DNA from: Mycolicibacterium sp. TUM20985
Lineage (GTDB): Bacteria > Actinomycetota > Actinomycetes > Mycobacteriales > Mycobacteriaceae
Reading direction: 5' to 3'
Assembly: GCF_030295745.1 (NCBI RefSeq)
Contig: NZ_AP027291.1
Location: 62,001-126,000 of the forward strand
Length of the DNA: 64,000 bases
Made by a program: the position numbers and the translations under genes. The notes beneath the pieces are model-generated. The model was given only the letters and a program-made list of their open reading frames with translations. It made no database searches and was not told where the DNA came from. Every line of letters starts with the position of its first letter. The stretch's first letter is position 1. Positions 34,964 through 44,116 of this stretch are shown here, piece after piece.

Positions 34964-37279
34964 CTAGACGGTGGCGTCGGCGCTGATCGCGTCCGACATG
35001 AGCACACTGAGGTGCTGCCAGTAGACCCAATCTGCGATGGCCGCGCGCTGAACCTCTGCGTCAAGGGCGTTGTGCGCCTTGTGAAGTGCTAGTTCTTGGG
35101 CGTGGTCGGCGTACTGTACGAAGGCCTCGAGGTGCGTGAGCCCGCGGTTGGATGCGGTGCTCATTAGCGGTTTGGTGAGCTCGAACCACAGCATCGCCGA
35201 CCGGTCGTCGGGCGGTGTCGAGTCGGCGGGGGCGACGGGCAGCAGATCTTGGAGTGCGCCGTCGGCCACGGAGGCGAGGCGGGCGGCGGTCTCGGGGGCG
35301 ATCACCTCGAGGCGGTTGCGCCCTTCCATCTTGCCGGTCTGCGGGATGTCGTCGCGCTGCAGAACGACTTTCGCGATGCCCGGATCGAAGCTGGCGAATT
35401 GTTCGGCGGTCGCGATGACGGCCCGCAACTTTTGGTCGTGTGCCTGCGCCCAGCCCTGGATCGCGAGGATCGGGTAGGTGGCCCACTTGGCGCGTTCGGT
35501 CGGTGCGATGGATTCGTCGGCCGAGGCCATCGTGACCTGCGGTGGTAGTTCGACGCCGTCGGGGATGTAGCCGATGCCGTAGCTGTTGGCCACCACGATC
35601 GAACCGTCGGCGGTCAGGCCCGTCACCCAGAAGAAGCCGTACTGCGGGGTGCCCATGTTGAGCGCCGCGGCGATGCGGCGTGCGTGAATCAAGGCGGCAC
35701 TGGAGTTGCGTCGTTGTCGTTGCATGGCTCCCGCGGTGGATGCCGAGGCGACGGTGTCGCGTTCCATGCGAGCCGCCGAGACGGGCATCGGTGCCACTCC
35801 CGCGGCGGGGTCGGTCTTGGCGGTCGATGCCGGATTGACCCCGGGGCCCGTGCCGGCGGTTGCGGCGGACTGAGCGGACCCGCTTCCTAGCGGGGGTGGC
35901 CCGGCGGGCGGTGGGGTCGCCGGGGGTCCGAGCGGCATGGGTGGTGGTGCGGGAGCGCCGGCGTTCGGCGCGCTGACGGCACCGCCACCGCCGGTGCCAC
36001 CGCCGGGGACGCCTCCGCCGCTGGATCCCCCCGTGGACCCGGCCGAGTGCTGGACCGGCGCGGCGGCGCTGTGGTCGGGCGTCGGTGTCACGGGTGCGAC
36101 GGGAGCAGCCGTGGCGGCCGCGGGCGACATGCTGGGTTGCGCACTGCTCTGCGTCGCCGCCAGGCCCTTGGCGAACTGCTCGGTGGGCGCCTTCTCGCCG
36201 CCGCCGCCGGCCCCTGCTCGCGCCTGCGCGTTCTTCGGTTCTGCCGCTTCGGCTTTCGTTTGTTGGAAGTCCGACGGAGTCGACGGCTTGGCGCTGGACG
36301 ATCCCGCGTTGGCCGCCGCCGGGCTAGACGAGCCGCTCGAGGGGGAGGCGCCTCCGGTAGACGGTGCGCCCCCGCCGCCGCCCATGCTGGGCGCGCTCGG
36401 GGTGCTCGGGTTCATGGGGCGCGCGGTGGAGGGTGGGGTGGGCTGAGGCGATAAGCCAGCGCTACGGACATTCTGAGGTGTCCTTTGGGCATCAAAGTTG
36501 GCGCGTGGCGCGCCTGGCTGATCAGGCGGTGCAGCTGTCGCCGCGCCGCGAGCGGACGTTCCCTCGTCGGCGTTTAGCGGCTGAGCACCCCCCGATGGTT
36601 CGGCTGTGCGCACAGCGGCGGCATCGGGGCTCGTCGTTCCCGAGTCCCCTGTGTTGAGCTTGGGAGCGCTGGTGGGTCCATTCATACCGCCGCTCACCGC
36701 CCGTTGGACACTCGAAAAGCCCGGAACGTTCTCGTCGAAATTGGGGACGTCGTAGTCCGACACGGGCGGGAATACTTGCCCGGCTGTCACCGCGGTGCCA
36801 GCGGCACTTACGACTCCCGTGTTCGCTTGAAGCGCCTGCTCGACGACCGCTTCGATGGCGTCCTCACGCTTCTGCTGGTCGTCCTTGTTCGACAGTGATA
36901 GCGAATTTAACTGGTCAATTACTTCTTGAGCAGCATCGCAGTTCGCAAGGATCCGCTCTTTGGCGTTCATAATTGACATGTACGCATTTCGATGGAATCG
37001 GATGGCGTTGCCAAGCAATTCGCCGATCGCTTGCATACGCTCCGACGCGCTCAGCACCTTGCTCTTCCCGGCCTCTGATGCCCGTCCTAACCAGGTATGC
37101 CCGTCGAAAATCGACGTGTGGGTCTGATCCCATGAAACCGCTGCTTCCGCGAGGTGTAAGCCAATCTTGAGGAGTTCGGCGGCACGCTGCGAATGGATAT
37201 CTTCATCAGCCTCAGGCCATGCCTCCGGAGGTATAGTCATTTGGCTCTGGTACTTGCCAGTTGGCCTAGGGATGGTCAT
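34964..37279 (-). CDS. espK: ESX-1 secretion-associated protein EspK
   Basis: 771 residues. The N-terminus (MTIPRPTGKYQSQM; W-L-G turn in GHTWLGRASEAG) is a WXG-type helical domain, the middle 300 residues are Pro/Gly/Ala/Ser-rich, and the C-terminal 260 residues form a conserved domain (YGFFWVTGLTADGSIVVANS; YGIGYIPDGVELP; MLWFELTKPLMSTASNRGLT). All three parts match Rv3879c. EspK is known to bind EspB and guide it to EccCb1. The first 200 codons are in unusually A/T-rich DNA: 36901-37020 is 55/120 G+C, while 35941-36000 is 48/60. Confidence 0.93.
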   Translation of the reverse strand: MTIPRPTGKYQSQMTIPPEAWPEADEDIHSQRAAELLKIGLHLAEAAVSWDQTHTSIFDGHTWLGRASEAGKSKVLSASERMQAIGELLGNAIRFHRNAYMSIMNAKERILANCDAAQEVIDQLNSLSLSNKDDQQKREDAIEAVVEQALQANTGVVSAAGTAVTAGQVFPPVSDYDVPNFDENVPGFSSVQRAVSGGMNGPTSAPKLNTGDSGTTSPDAAAVRTAEPSGGAQPLNADEGTSARGAATAAPPDQPGAPRANFDAQRTPQNVRSAGLSPQPTPPSTARPMNPSTPSAPSMGGGGGAPSTGGASPSSGSSSPAAANAGSSSAKPSTPSDFQQTKAEAAEPKNAQARAGAGGGGEKAPTEQFAKGLAATQSSAQPSMSPAAATAAPVAPVTPTPDHSAAAPVQHSAGSTGGSSGGGVPGGGTGGGGAVSAPNAGAPAPPPMPLGPPATPPPAGPPPLGSGSAQSAATAGTGPGVNPASTAKTDPAAGVAPMPVSAARMERDTVASASTAGAMQRQRRNSSAALIHARRIAAALNMGTPQYGFFWVTGLTADGSIVVANSYGIGYIPDGVELPPQVTMASADESIAPTERAKWATYPILAIQGWAQAHDQKLRAVIATAEQFASFDPGIAKVVLQRDDIPQTGKMEGRNRLEVIAPETAARLASVADGALQDLLPVAPADSTPPDDRSAMLWFELTKPLMSTASNRGLTHLEAFVQYADHAQELALHKAHNALDAEVQRAAIADWVYWQHLSVLMSDAISADATV

Positions 37280-37285
37280 AGCTTC

Positions 37286-38428
37286 TCAGCCGACCGCCGC
37301 TCGACACGCTCCGAGTACGAGTTGATTTAGCTTCACCGACACGTATGAAAGCCAGCTATCGGCGCTTGTGTAATTGTCGCCGACGGCTACGTAGGCTCGA
37401 AGGTAGACGGCCGCCGTCGCGCTAAAATCTTCGAGAACCGGATTTTGGCTGCTTCGCCCGACCTGCTCCATATCGCTTGCCCAGCTACTGAGAAACGGCA
37501 TCGCGGCTCGTTGAAGGGATCTCTGTTGGGGCGTCCATTGAGCCGCAGAAATGTCGGAATCAAGCTGTTGCCACTCGGCAGTGTCCTCATTGAACTTGTC
37601 GGAAAGCTGCTGAAATGATGAGCACGCTTGCTCGTTAGCGGTAATGAATCGTGTGGGGTTACCGGGGTCGCTTACTTCCGCAGGATTAAGTGGCGGTGAA
37701 GCAGGGTCTACGGCTAACGAGCGGCCAGCGGACCCGTACGTAATGGCGTTGCAAATTCCGACCAGAGCCGAACTGGCGTTAACGTTCGCTGATGCTAGGC
37801 CATTATCGGAAGGTGTGTAGTTTGCCACGTTGTCCGCATAGGCACGGCCGAAGGCAATAAACTGCTGGTATAGCTCGCGAACCACGCGGTGCGGCGTTTG
37901 TCTAACGAGTCGAATCATCTGATCGGCCGCATTGCGCGTCGCATTCGCCACTGCTTCAACTTCAGTACGTTGATCTGGGGTCCACTCTGCAACTGGCCCT
38001 AGCGCGTTTCGCTGGGCTCCCCAGCCATTCCCCTGAATGTCCGCAAGGCTGTTGTTGATGCCGACAAACGCATCGCACGTCGGCTCGTCCGTAATGATGG
38101 TGACCGGCCCAGTGTCATTCGCACTGGCGATATCGCTCGGCGCGCCCGACGTCGAGGTCGTGGTACCACCGCCACCGTTATCTCGGGTAAAGAGAAGCGT
38201 CGCGCCGACGGTGATGCCGATGACCAAAAGCACGGCGACCGCGACCAAGAGCCACTTCAGGCTGCCGCCCTTCTGCGGAGGCGGTGTCGGCTGCGGCGAC
38301 CACGCACCCTGCTGCCAGCCCGGCGGTGGCTGCTGGGGGTTGTATTGCGGCCCGAATGGTTGACCCTGATTGGGCGGCGGACCAGGTTGATTGGGCGGCG
38401 GCCAGCCACCCTGCGGAGGCATGCTCAT
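37286..38428 (-). CDS. Proline-rich single-pass membrane protein with large exported domain, in espK operon
   Basis: 380 residues. About 55 Pro/Gly-rich residues (MSMPPQGGWPPPNQPGPPPN) precede one membrane helix (KWLLVAVAVLLVIGITVGAT), a Thr/Ser linker and a roughly 280-residue outer domain. The outer domain looks like two repeats, each with a Cys after the linker (DEPTCDAFVGINNSL; NEQACSSFQQLSDKF) and an EWTPDQR/QWTPQQR motif. It ends six bases before espK. The DNA is markedly poorer in G+C than its neighbours. No function is recognised; a cell-envelope role tied to ESX-1 is possible. Confidence 0.82.
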   Translation of the reverse strand: MSMPPQGGWPPPNQPGPPPNQGQPFGPQYNPQQPPPGWQQGAWSPQPTPPPQKGGSLKWLLVAVAVLLVIGITVGATLLFTRDNGGGGTTTSTSGAPSDIASANDTGPVTIITDEPTCDAFVGINNSLADIQGNGWGAQRNALGPVAEWTPDQRTEVEAVANATRNAADQMIRLVRQTPHRVVRELYQQFIAFGRAYADNVANYTPSDNGLASANVNASSALVGICNAITYGSAGRSLAVDPASPPLNPAEVSDPGNPTRFITANEQACSSFQQLSDKFNEDTAEWQQLDSDISAAQWTPQQRSLQRAAMPFLSSWASDMEQVGRSSQNPVLEDFSATAAVYLRAYVAVGDNYTSADSWLSYVSVKLNQLVLGACRAAVG

Positions 38429-38571
38429 GCGCACCTGCCCGTGGATGGCAAATGCATTACCGCACCCCCGCAAGATCCACTGATCACGCACCGAAGTTTA
38501 CCGACGCACCTACTGAATGAGCCTAGGACAGAAATCGTCACGCCCCGCGCGGCAGTTTCGCGCTTCAATCG

Positions 38572-38838
38572 CTACGCCAGCATGACGACGACGGCCGCGG
38601 CGATGATCACGACGACCAGCACCACGATCCCGATCAGAAGCAAACGCCCGTTACCGGCCGAGGGCACGGATTCGCCATGGCTGGTCCACGTTCCCTGCTC
38701 CCACCCCGGCGGCGGCGGTTGCTGCTTCGGGCTGGACACCGTGGGGTCGAATGGCTGACCGTATGGCCGACCCTGATCGGCCTCCGTGGTCTCCCGATGC
38801 TGCGGCGTCGACCACCCGTCTTGAGGAGGCGTGCTCAT
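38572..38838 (-). CDS. Short proline-rich membrane protein, truncated paralogue of its downstream neighbour
   Basis: 88 residues: MSTPPQDGWSTPQHRETT, QPPPPGWEQGTWTSHGES and a terminal membrane helix (LLLIGIVVLVVVIIAAAVVV) after which the protein stops. The N-terminal layout (MS-PPQ-GW, PPPGW-QG-W, then the helix) is that of the 380-residue protein encoded next, but the outer domain is absent. It could be a remnant or a small functional membrane protein. It lies between espL and the larger paralogue. Confidence 0.65.
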   Translation of the reverse strand: MSTPPQDGWSTPQHRETTEADQGRPYGQPFDPTVSSPKQQPPPPGWEQGTWTSHGESVPSAGNGRLLLIGIVVLVVVIIAAAVVVMLA

Positions 38839-38960
38839 CCGCGCGCTCCCCCACCTAGCCACTTCATTCGCGCACCCCCACAACGGTCACTCACACGTCG
38901 TCTCCACCGTAAGTCCCCGATCGGGGCATCCGGTGCACCAAAACGAGCTCAGTTCCGGTT

Positions 38961-39302
38961 CTACTCGTTGGCATCGTTGAGTTCCGAGGTGATTTCTGCG
39001 ACCACCGAGTCGATCCGCTCGCGATCCGCCTCCATCGACGCCGCCGCGCTCGCGCCTGCGTTCTGCAGAGCCTCGTTTACCCTCGCCTCGACCGTCTCGG
39101 CGCCCAGCCGCAACAGGCCCTCCTCGATGAACACCTCGGTCAACCAGTGATGCCCGTTCAACGTGACCTCGACGGTCTCGGTCTCGTCGGTCGCGGTGAA
39201 CGATTCACCGGCCATCTTCTCGAGCTGATCGTCCATCAACGACTGCAGACGCTGCGCCTGCTTCAGCACCGAGGCCACCTGCGGGTGCATGTCCTCGGTC
39301 AT
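38961..39302 (-). CDS. espL: ESX-1 secretion-associated protein EspL (YbaB/EbfC-like fold)
   Basis: 113 residues, against 115 in M. tuberculosis. It has the YbaB-like layout: helix (HPQVASVLKQAQRLQSLMDD), strands (SFTATDETETVEVTLNGHHW) and helix (EARVNEALQNAG). EspL is a cytosolic partner that stabilises ESX-1 substrates such as EspE/EspF/EspB. Its ATG at 39302 overlaps the espB stop by four bases, consistent with joint production of the two. Confidence 0.93.
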   Translation of the reverse strand: MTEDMHPQVASVLKQAQRLQSLMDDQLEKMAGESFTATDETETVEVTLNGHHWLTEVFIEEGLLRLGAETVEARVNEALQNAGASAAASMEADRERIDSVVAEITSELNDANE

Positions 39303-40849
39303 TTCGAATCCTTCGAATCCTGAACGGTTCTGCGCTTGCGGTCCCCGATGACCTCTTCGGTGTAGTCGCGGTCTTCGACGTAGAGGTCCTCATCCGGCGA
39401 GAGCCCCGGCGTCCGGCGCTTCTCCTTGCCGCCCTGGGCCTGACCACCATGCGCGCCACCCATGCCGCCGCCCATCGCGCCGCCCGGTCCGCCTGCCCCA
39501 GCGGGCCCGCCACCCGTCCCGCCTGCCGTCGGGCCCGGCGCCACCGACACACCACCAACGTTGGGCTGCAGCGGGATCGACCCGGCGCCTCCGCCCCCGG
39601 CGCCACCGCCCGAACCGCCCCCGGCGCCACCGCCTGCGTCAGCCGACGCAGGGTGCAGGCTGGGATCGTCGAGCAGCGCAGGCATGTCCTCCGGTCCGCT
39701 ACCGGGCAGGCTGGGCATACCGCCGCCCGGTGCTCCGCCGGACGGCGCTCCACCGCCAGACGGTTGGCCCCCGCCAGCACCGGCGCCAGCGCCCGCCGGG
39801 GACTCCCCCGTCTGAGGCGCTCCGCCGCCAGCTGGATCCGCACCAAGCGGCGACGCGGTGGGTGGCGACATCGACGGCGGCTGACCACCGCCACCCCCTC
39901 CGCCGCCTCCGGTACCACTTCCCGGCGGCGTCTGGAAGTCCGAGCCGGGGCCGGACTTACGCGGCTTGCCGTTACCCGTCACCGGCACGGCCGGCACCCC
40001 GCTCGGGGGTGGCGTCGGCGGTGTGACCCGTTGCGGGGCGGCTTCTTTCGAGTAGCCCTCGATGATCTCCTCGGACTGGCGCTGTAGCTCCTCCATCTCG
40101 AGGCCGAGGGTGTGCGCGGCACTTCCGCCGTTCGCGATCGCAGCGATCATCTGACTCTTCAGCTGCTCATAGTTCTGATAGACGGGCGTGTGGTTGAGGA
40201 GCGCCTTGACGTGGGCGTCCGATATCCGCATTGCCTCGGCCGCCAGCTTCTGCCAGGACTCCCCGAGCTGCGAGAGCCATTCGCCGTAGCTGACGAACTT
40301 CGCGTAGGCCTGGTCGGCGGCATCGCCCTCCCAGTTCTCGATCTTCACCTTGAACTGCTGGGACGACGCCTGAAGCGCGTTCCCGTTGGCCATCCACTGC
40401 GCTGCCGCTTCGCGCAGCGAGGCGCCATGGTCTCCCGCCGACAGCTGCTGCTGGGCCACTTCGACGTCGCCGATCTCGTCGGCCGTCAGGCCGAGTGGAC
40501 TCCCCATGGGAGCGGGCATCGTCGGCGCGGGGATGGTGTTCAGCTTGGGCGTCTGAGGGGCGCCGATGCCGTCGATGTTCGCCGCGGCGGAGGCGTCGGC
40601 CAGGTCGTAGGCTTCGGCGACCGACTGCAGGGTCTCCGCCAAGCGATCGCCCTCGCGGTCGCCGTAGTCCTGGTTGCGATAGAGGAAGCTGGCGTTCTGA
40701 TTCAGGTTGTCGACGGCGGTCTTGGAGAGCGTCAGCTGGTCTGGTGGGATCACGAGCGGCTTGCTCATCAGACCGCTGAACTGAATGTTCTCGATCTCGA
40801 CCGCTTTGGTGCGTAGATCCTGCGTGATGACCTTCACTTCGTCGGCCAC
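39299..40849 (-). CDS. espB: ESX-1 substrate EspB
   Basis: 516 residues, longer than the M. tuberculosis protein (460). The N-terminal 290 residues form the PE-PPE-like helical fold with the W-x-G turn (KIENWEGDAADQAY) and an export motif Y-x3-D (YDLAD). A long Gly/Pro-rich tail (about 290-470) and a charged end (LYVEDRDYTEEVIGDRKRR) follow; MycP1 is known to cut in this tail. The extra length is in the Gly-rich region. Secreted EspB forms heptameric rings. It is followed by espL with an ATGA overlap. Confidence 0.95.
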   Translation of the reverse strand: MADEVKVITQDLRTKAVEIENIQFSGLMSKPLVIPPDQLTLSKTAVDNLNQNASFLYRNQDYGDREGDRLAETLQSVAEAYDLADASAAANIDGIGAPQTPKLNTIPAPTMPAPMGSPLGLTADEIGDVEVAQQQLSAGDHGASLREAAAQWMANGNALQASSQQFKVKIENWEGDAADQAYAKFVSYGEWLSQLGESWQKLAAEAMRISDAHVKALLNHTPVYQNYEQLKSQMIAAIANGGSAAHTLGLEMEELQRQSEEIIEGYSKEAAPQRVTPPTPPPSGVPAVPVTGNGKPRKSGPGSDFQTPPGSGTGGGGGGGGGQPPSMSPPTASPLGADPAGGGAPQTGESPAGAGAGAGGGQPSGGGAPSGGAPGGGMPSLPGSGPEDMPALLDDPSLHPASADAGGGAGGGSGGGAGGGGAGSIPLQPNVGGVSVAPGPTAGGTGGGPAGAGGPGGAMGGGMGGAHGGQAQGGKEKRRTPGLSPDEDLYVEDRDYTEEVIGDRKRRTVQDSKDSK

Positions 40850-40862
40850 GAGCGTCTCCCGT

Positions 40863-42260
40863 TCATTGCCCCAGCGCCATCTGGTACCGACTCTCCTCGC
40901 GCGGGTTGATCAGTCGGATCGGCAGCTGGCGATGGCGGGGGGTGTCGATGAAGTTGTGTCGCAACACGACTCGGCCGACGCCGGGGTGGGGCCCAAGGTA
41001 GGTTGTCGAATTCGGCCAGGCGATCTTGGCGACGGATCCCACGCGGGCGTTGATGAACGCGGCGAACTCACGGAACTGCGGGCCGAGGGTGACGATCGCG
41101 CCGGCGGCCGCCGAGCGGATGACGAACTGCGTGAACAGCCGGGCATCCCCCAGATTGATGCTGACGTCCACGTCGTCGAACGGCATGTACACCGGATACC
41201 GATCGGCCGTCTCGCCGACCAGGACCCCGGCCGAGCCGATCGGCAACTCGTAGTGCCGGTCGGTGGTCGGGCTCTCGCCGTGCAGGGCGGCGCGTTGACC
41301 GCCAAACAGGCACGAGAAGCCGCGCGGCGTCGAGGGAACGCCCAGCGTCGTCAGCAGCACCGTCGTCGTCGGGGCGGTGCCGGGACGCACTCGGACGCGG
41401 GTGATGGTGTGGTCGGCGCGCGCCGACCACCAGAGGTCGGGCCCTCCGGGCGCGGTGTACGCGGCGGTGAATGCGCTGCGACCCTTGATCAATGACCACG
41501 CCTCGCGCTCGAAGCTGATCTCGGTCGCCCGGTCGAAGTCGTCGAAGCTACGACCGCACCGCGCGTCGATGCCCGTGCTGGCCAGGTGATCCGCGATGCG
41601 CGTCGTCGACGCCACCAGGTAGCGGGCCAGCCCCGCGACGCCCGCCTCGCGACGCAGGGCCGCCCGACGAGTCTCTTCGGGCTTGGCGCGCAACACGATC
41701 CAGGTCCGCCGGTTGGCCGGCGCCGGGTACGGGCCCACGACCTGCTCGTAGAGCGCGACGAGACTTGACGGCGCCGTCTTCCCCACGCGGTAACCCGCCG
41801 ACACGACGTCGGCCTCGAGGTCGGGGCAGTACGTCGAGATCAACTGCTCGACCAGTTGGGTGTCCATGACGTCGTCGGTGAACGCCTCACCCGAGACGAT
41901 GACCGTCGGCGTGAACGGGCGGGCGACGAGTTCGATGAGGGAGACGAGGTGCTCGCCCTGCCAGCGCACCGCTACGTGATCGCCCGGCATCACCGTGGCT
42001 CCCACCGCCGGTGTCGACGGCGCGGCGGGCGCCACCTGGTGCCGTCGCCGCCAGGAGAACACTGCCGCGACCCAGCCGGTGGCGCGCCGGCCTCGCACGG
42101 TGAGAGTCGTTGCGAGGGCGATCAATACGGCCAGCAGGATGCCCAGCCACATGAGGTCCAGATGGGTGAAGAAGACCACGCACGCCGGGATCAGGACAGC
42201 TGCCCAGAGTAGATGGCCCGTCGTGATGCGGAGTCCGAACATCGAGAATAGCTTCTTCAT
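40863..42260 (-). CDS. eccE1: ESX-1 membrane component EccE1
   Basis: 465 residues, against 462 in M. tuberculosis. Two N-terminal membrane helices (LRITTGHLLWAAVLIPACVV; LDLMWLGILLAVLIALATTL) are followed by a long cytosolic/periplasmic domain. The ATG at 42260 overlaps the mycP1 stop (ATGA); the frame continues upstream only inside mycP1. EccE sits at the periphery of the EccB-C-D-E complex and stabilises it. espB starts 13 bases after its stop. Confidence 0.94.
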   Translation of the reverse strand: MKKLFSMFGLRITTGHLLWAAVLIPACVVFFTHLDLMWLGILLAVLIALATTLTVRGRRATGWVAAVFSWRRRHQVAPAAPSTPAVGATVMPGDHVAVRWQGEHLVSLIELVARPFTPTVIVSGEAFTDDVMDTQLVEQLISTYCPDLEADVVSAGYRVGKTAPSSLVALYEQVVGPYPAPANRRTWIVLRAKPEETRRAALRREAGVAGLARYLVASTTRIADHLASTGIDARCGRSFDDFDRATEISFEREAWSLIKGRSAFTAAYTAPGGPDLWWSARADHTITRVRVRPGTAPTTTVLLTTLGVPSTPRGFSCLFGGQRAALHGESPTTDRHYELPIGSAGVLVGETADRYPVYMPFDDVDVSINLGDARLFTQFVIRSAAAGAIVTLGPQFREFAAFINARVGSVAKIAWPNSTTYLGPHPGVGRVVLRHNFIDTPRHRQLPIRLINPREESRYQMALGQ

Positions 42261-43603
42261 CGGCGCCTCAGTGCGCGCCGGGCCAGCGCGATGATGCCGA
42301 GCGCGACCGCCAAAACGACCCCCGTCACGACGACCATGGTGATGGGGCCGCGGTCGGGCGGTGGGACGAATACGGGCGGCGGAAGCTGCTGCACCTTGTA
42401 CGACACCGTCTTGGGCCCAGGTGGGACGTCCCACGTCAGCGCGGCGACGGGGTCGATCACCCCGGCGCCGACGTAGTTGTCCACTCCGCCACCGGGATGC
42501 CTTGCCGTGGCGGTGATTCGGTACATGATCTGCGCCGGAGTCAGGTCGGGGAACCGCTGCCGGAGCATCGCGGCCAGGCCGGACACATATGCCGCGGCGA
42601 AGGACGTCCCGTTGAGCGGGATGGGCCCGTCCTGGCCCTGCAACGCGTTGACGGGGTTGCCGTCGTAGCCCAGCGCCACGATGTTCTCGGCGGGTGCGGC
42701 GGCGCCGACCCACGGTCCGGACATCGAGAAGGTGCTGGGCTGCCCGGTCTGCCCGATGCCGCCGACGGTGAGCACCAGCGGTGAGTACCAGGCCGGGGAC
42801 ACGATGGTCTGGACCTGCTTCCAGCCGCGCGAATCGGCGGGCGTCGCCGCGTCCGGGGGCGGGTTCTGGGTGCAGTCCTGGCCCGTGTTGCCCGCCGCGA
42901 CGATGATGACCGCACCCTTGGCGTTGACCGCGTATTCGACTGCGGCGCCGAGACTCTTCTCGTCGATCGGTCGGGTGATCTTGTAGCAGGCCGCTTCACT
43001 GATGTTGATCACCTGGGCGCCCAGGTTCGCGGCGTGCACGATCGAGCGGGCGAGGCTGCGCAACGAGCCGGCGGTCTGGGTGGTGTTGGGGTCGTTCGGG
43101 TCGGTTCGCGCACCCACGGGCTGATAGTTGTCCGATGTCTGCCGCAGCGACAGCAGCCGGGCGTCGGGCGCGACGCCGACGAAACCGTCCGTCGGAGACC
43201 GCCGGCCAGCGATGATCGACGCGGTAAGCGTGCCGTGGGAGTCGCAGTCGTTCATGCCGTCACCGGCCTTGTCGACGAAGTCGCCGCCGGGCAGGGCGGG
43301 CACGCGAGCCGAGCCGTTCACCCCGGTGTCGATGACGGCGACCGTGACGCCGGCGCCGGTCGCGAACTTCTGCGCGTCGCTGATCCGGAGATAATCATTG
43401 GGCCACGGCTTGTCGGCGAAGTTGGCGCCGGGGAAGCTGATTGGCGACGAGCAGACGCGGCGCAGCTCGGTGGGGGAGTCCGGGCCCGTCTCGTCGGGTG
43501 GCAGCGCCGCCGGATCGATGGCGGGGGGTTCGGCGGCGAATGCCGGTGGGGCGCTGAACACCGCCAGGAACAGCACGGCCAGCAACATGACGATCTTGCG
43601 CAT
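42257..43603 (-). CDS. mycP1: Mycosin-1, membrane-anchored subtilisin-like protease
   Basis: 448 residues with a signal peptide (IVMLLAVLFLAVFSAPPAFA), then a subtilase domain with the catalytic triad visible: Asp92 in VAVIDTGV, His123 in CDSHGTLTAS and Ser near 332 in NGTSFAAAYVSG. A proline-rich linker and a C-terminal membrane helix (MVVVTGVVLAVALGIIALAR) anchor it. It cleaves EspB outside the membrane and stabilises the channel. The ATG at 43603 is preferred over the adjoining GTG. It heads the minus-strand mycP1-eccE1-espB-espL run. Confidence 0.95.
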   Translation of the reverse strand: MRKIVMLLAVLFLAVFSAPPAFAAEPPAIDPAALPPDETGPDSPTELRRVCSSPISFPGANFADKPWPNDYLRISDAQKFATGAGVTVAVIDTGVNGSARVPALPGGDFVDKAGDGMNDCDSHGTLTASIIAGRRSPTDGFVGVAPDARLLSLRQTSDNYQPVGARTDPNDPNTTQTAGSLRSLARSIVHAANLGAQVINISEAACYKITRPIDEKSLGAAVEYAVNAKGAVIIVAAGNTGQDCTQNPPPDAATPADSRGWKQVQTIVSPAWYSPLVLTVGGIGQTGQPSTFSMSGPWVGAAAPAENIVALGYDGNPVNALQGQDGPIPLNGTSFAAAYVSGLAAMLRQRFPDLTPAQIMYRITATARHPGGGVDNYVGAGVIDPVAALTWDVPPGPKTVSYKVQQLPPPVFVPPPDRGPITMVVVTGVVLAVALGIIALARRALRRR

Positions 43604-43779
43604 CACCGCGCGTGCCCCTCGCCGAGGCGGACCCGAGGGTCGTGGTCAACGGCGGGGAGCAACACGAGAGCCACCCCCTGGGCGGCGTATCGCCTCACGT
43701 CAAGCCCCCTGACCACGTGCACTCCGCAATCCTACGGTGCACCAGAGGTGCCTCATGCACCTTTCTGAACGCGCCCGGA

Positions 43780-43801
43780 GGAGGCGCACAGTGGCGCCTC
43801 C
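43780..43801. terminator. Hairpin downstream of the fructose PTS operon
   Basis: GGAGGCGC (43780-43787) and GCGCCTCC (43794-43801) form a perfect 8-bp stem with a six-base loop, 25 bases after the HPr stop on the minus strand. It probably ends the fru operon transcript before mycP1. The rest of the 222-base gap to mycP1 (43604-43825) shows no gene and must contain the mycP1 promoter. Confidence 0.6.
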
Positions 43802-43825
43802 CCCGAGTCGAACGTGCAGGTCTAC

Positions 43826-44083
43826 CTAGGCATCGAGGTCCTGCTGGACGAGGTCGGCGATCAGGTCGAGCGCGGCTTGATCGTCTGAGGCGACCGTGAC
43901 CTGGGCACCGTTGCCAGCGCCGAGCGTCATGATCATCAGCGCCGAGCCGGCGTCCACCGGGTCACCGCCGTCCAGGGCGAGGGTCACCGGAGCCCCGGCG
44001 TTCACGGCGGCTTCGGCGATGATCGCCGCCGGTCGGGCGTGCAGGCCGATCGACGATCCGACGGTGACGGTCTTGGCGGGCAT
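43826..44083 (-). CDS. HPr-family phosphocarrier protein
   Basis: 85 residues. The phosphorylated His is His15 in SSIGLHARPAA, and the regulatory-site equivalent is Ser47 in DAGSALMIMTLG. It carries phosphate from enzyme I (encoded at 48006) to the EIIA domain of the fructose permease encoded immediately upstream. GAAGGAG precedes the ATG. It is the last gene of the deoR-fruK-fruA-HPr operon. Confidence 0.95.
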   Translation of the reverse strand: MPAKTVTVGSSIGLHARPAAIIAEAAVNAGAPVTLALDGGDPVDAGSALMIMTLGAGNGAQVTVASDDQAALDLIADLVQQDLDA

Positions 44084-44116
44084 GAGAGTTCTCCTTCTGG
44101 TGGTGGGTCGAGGATG

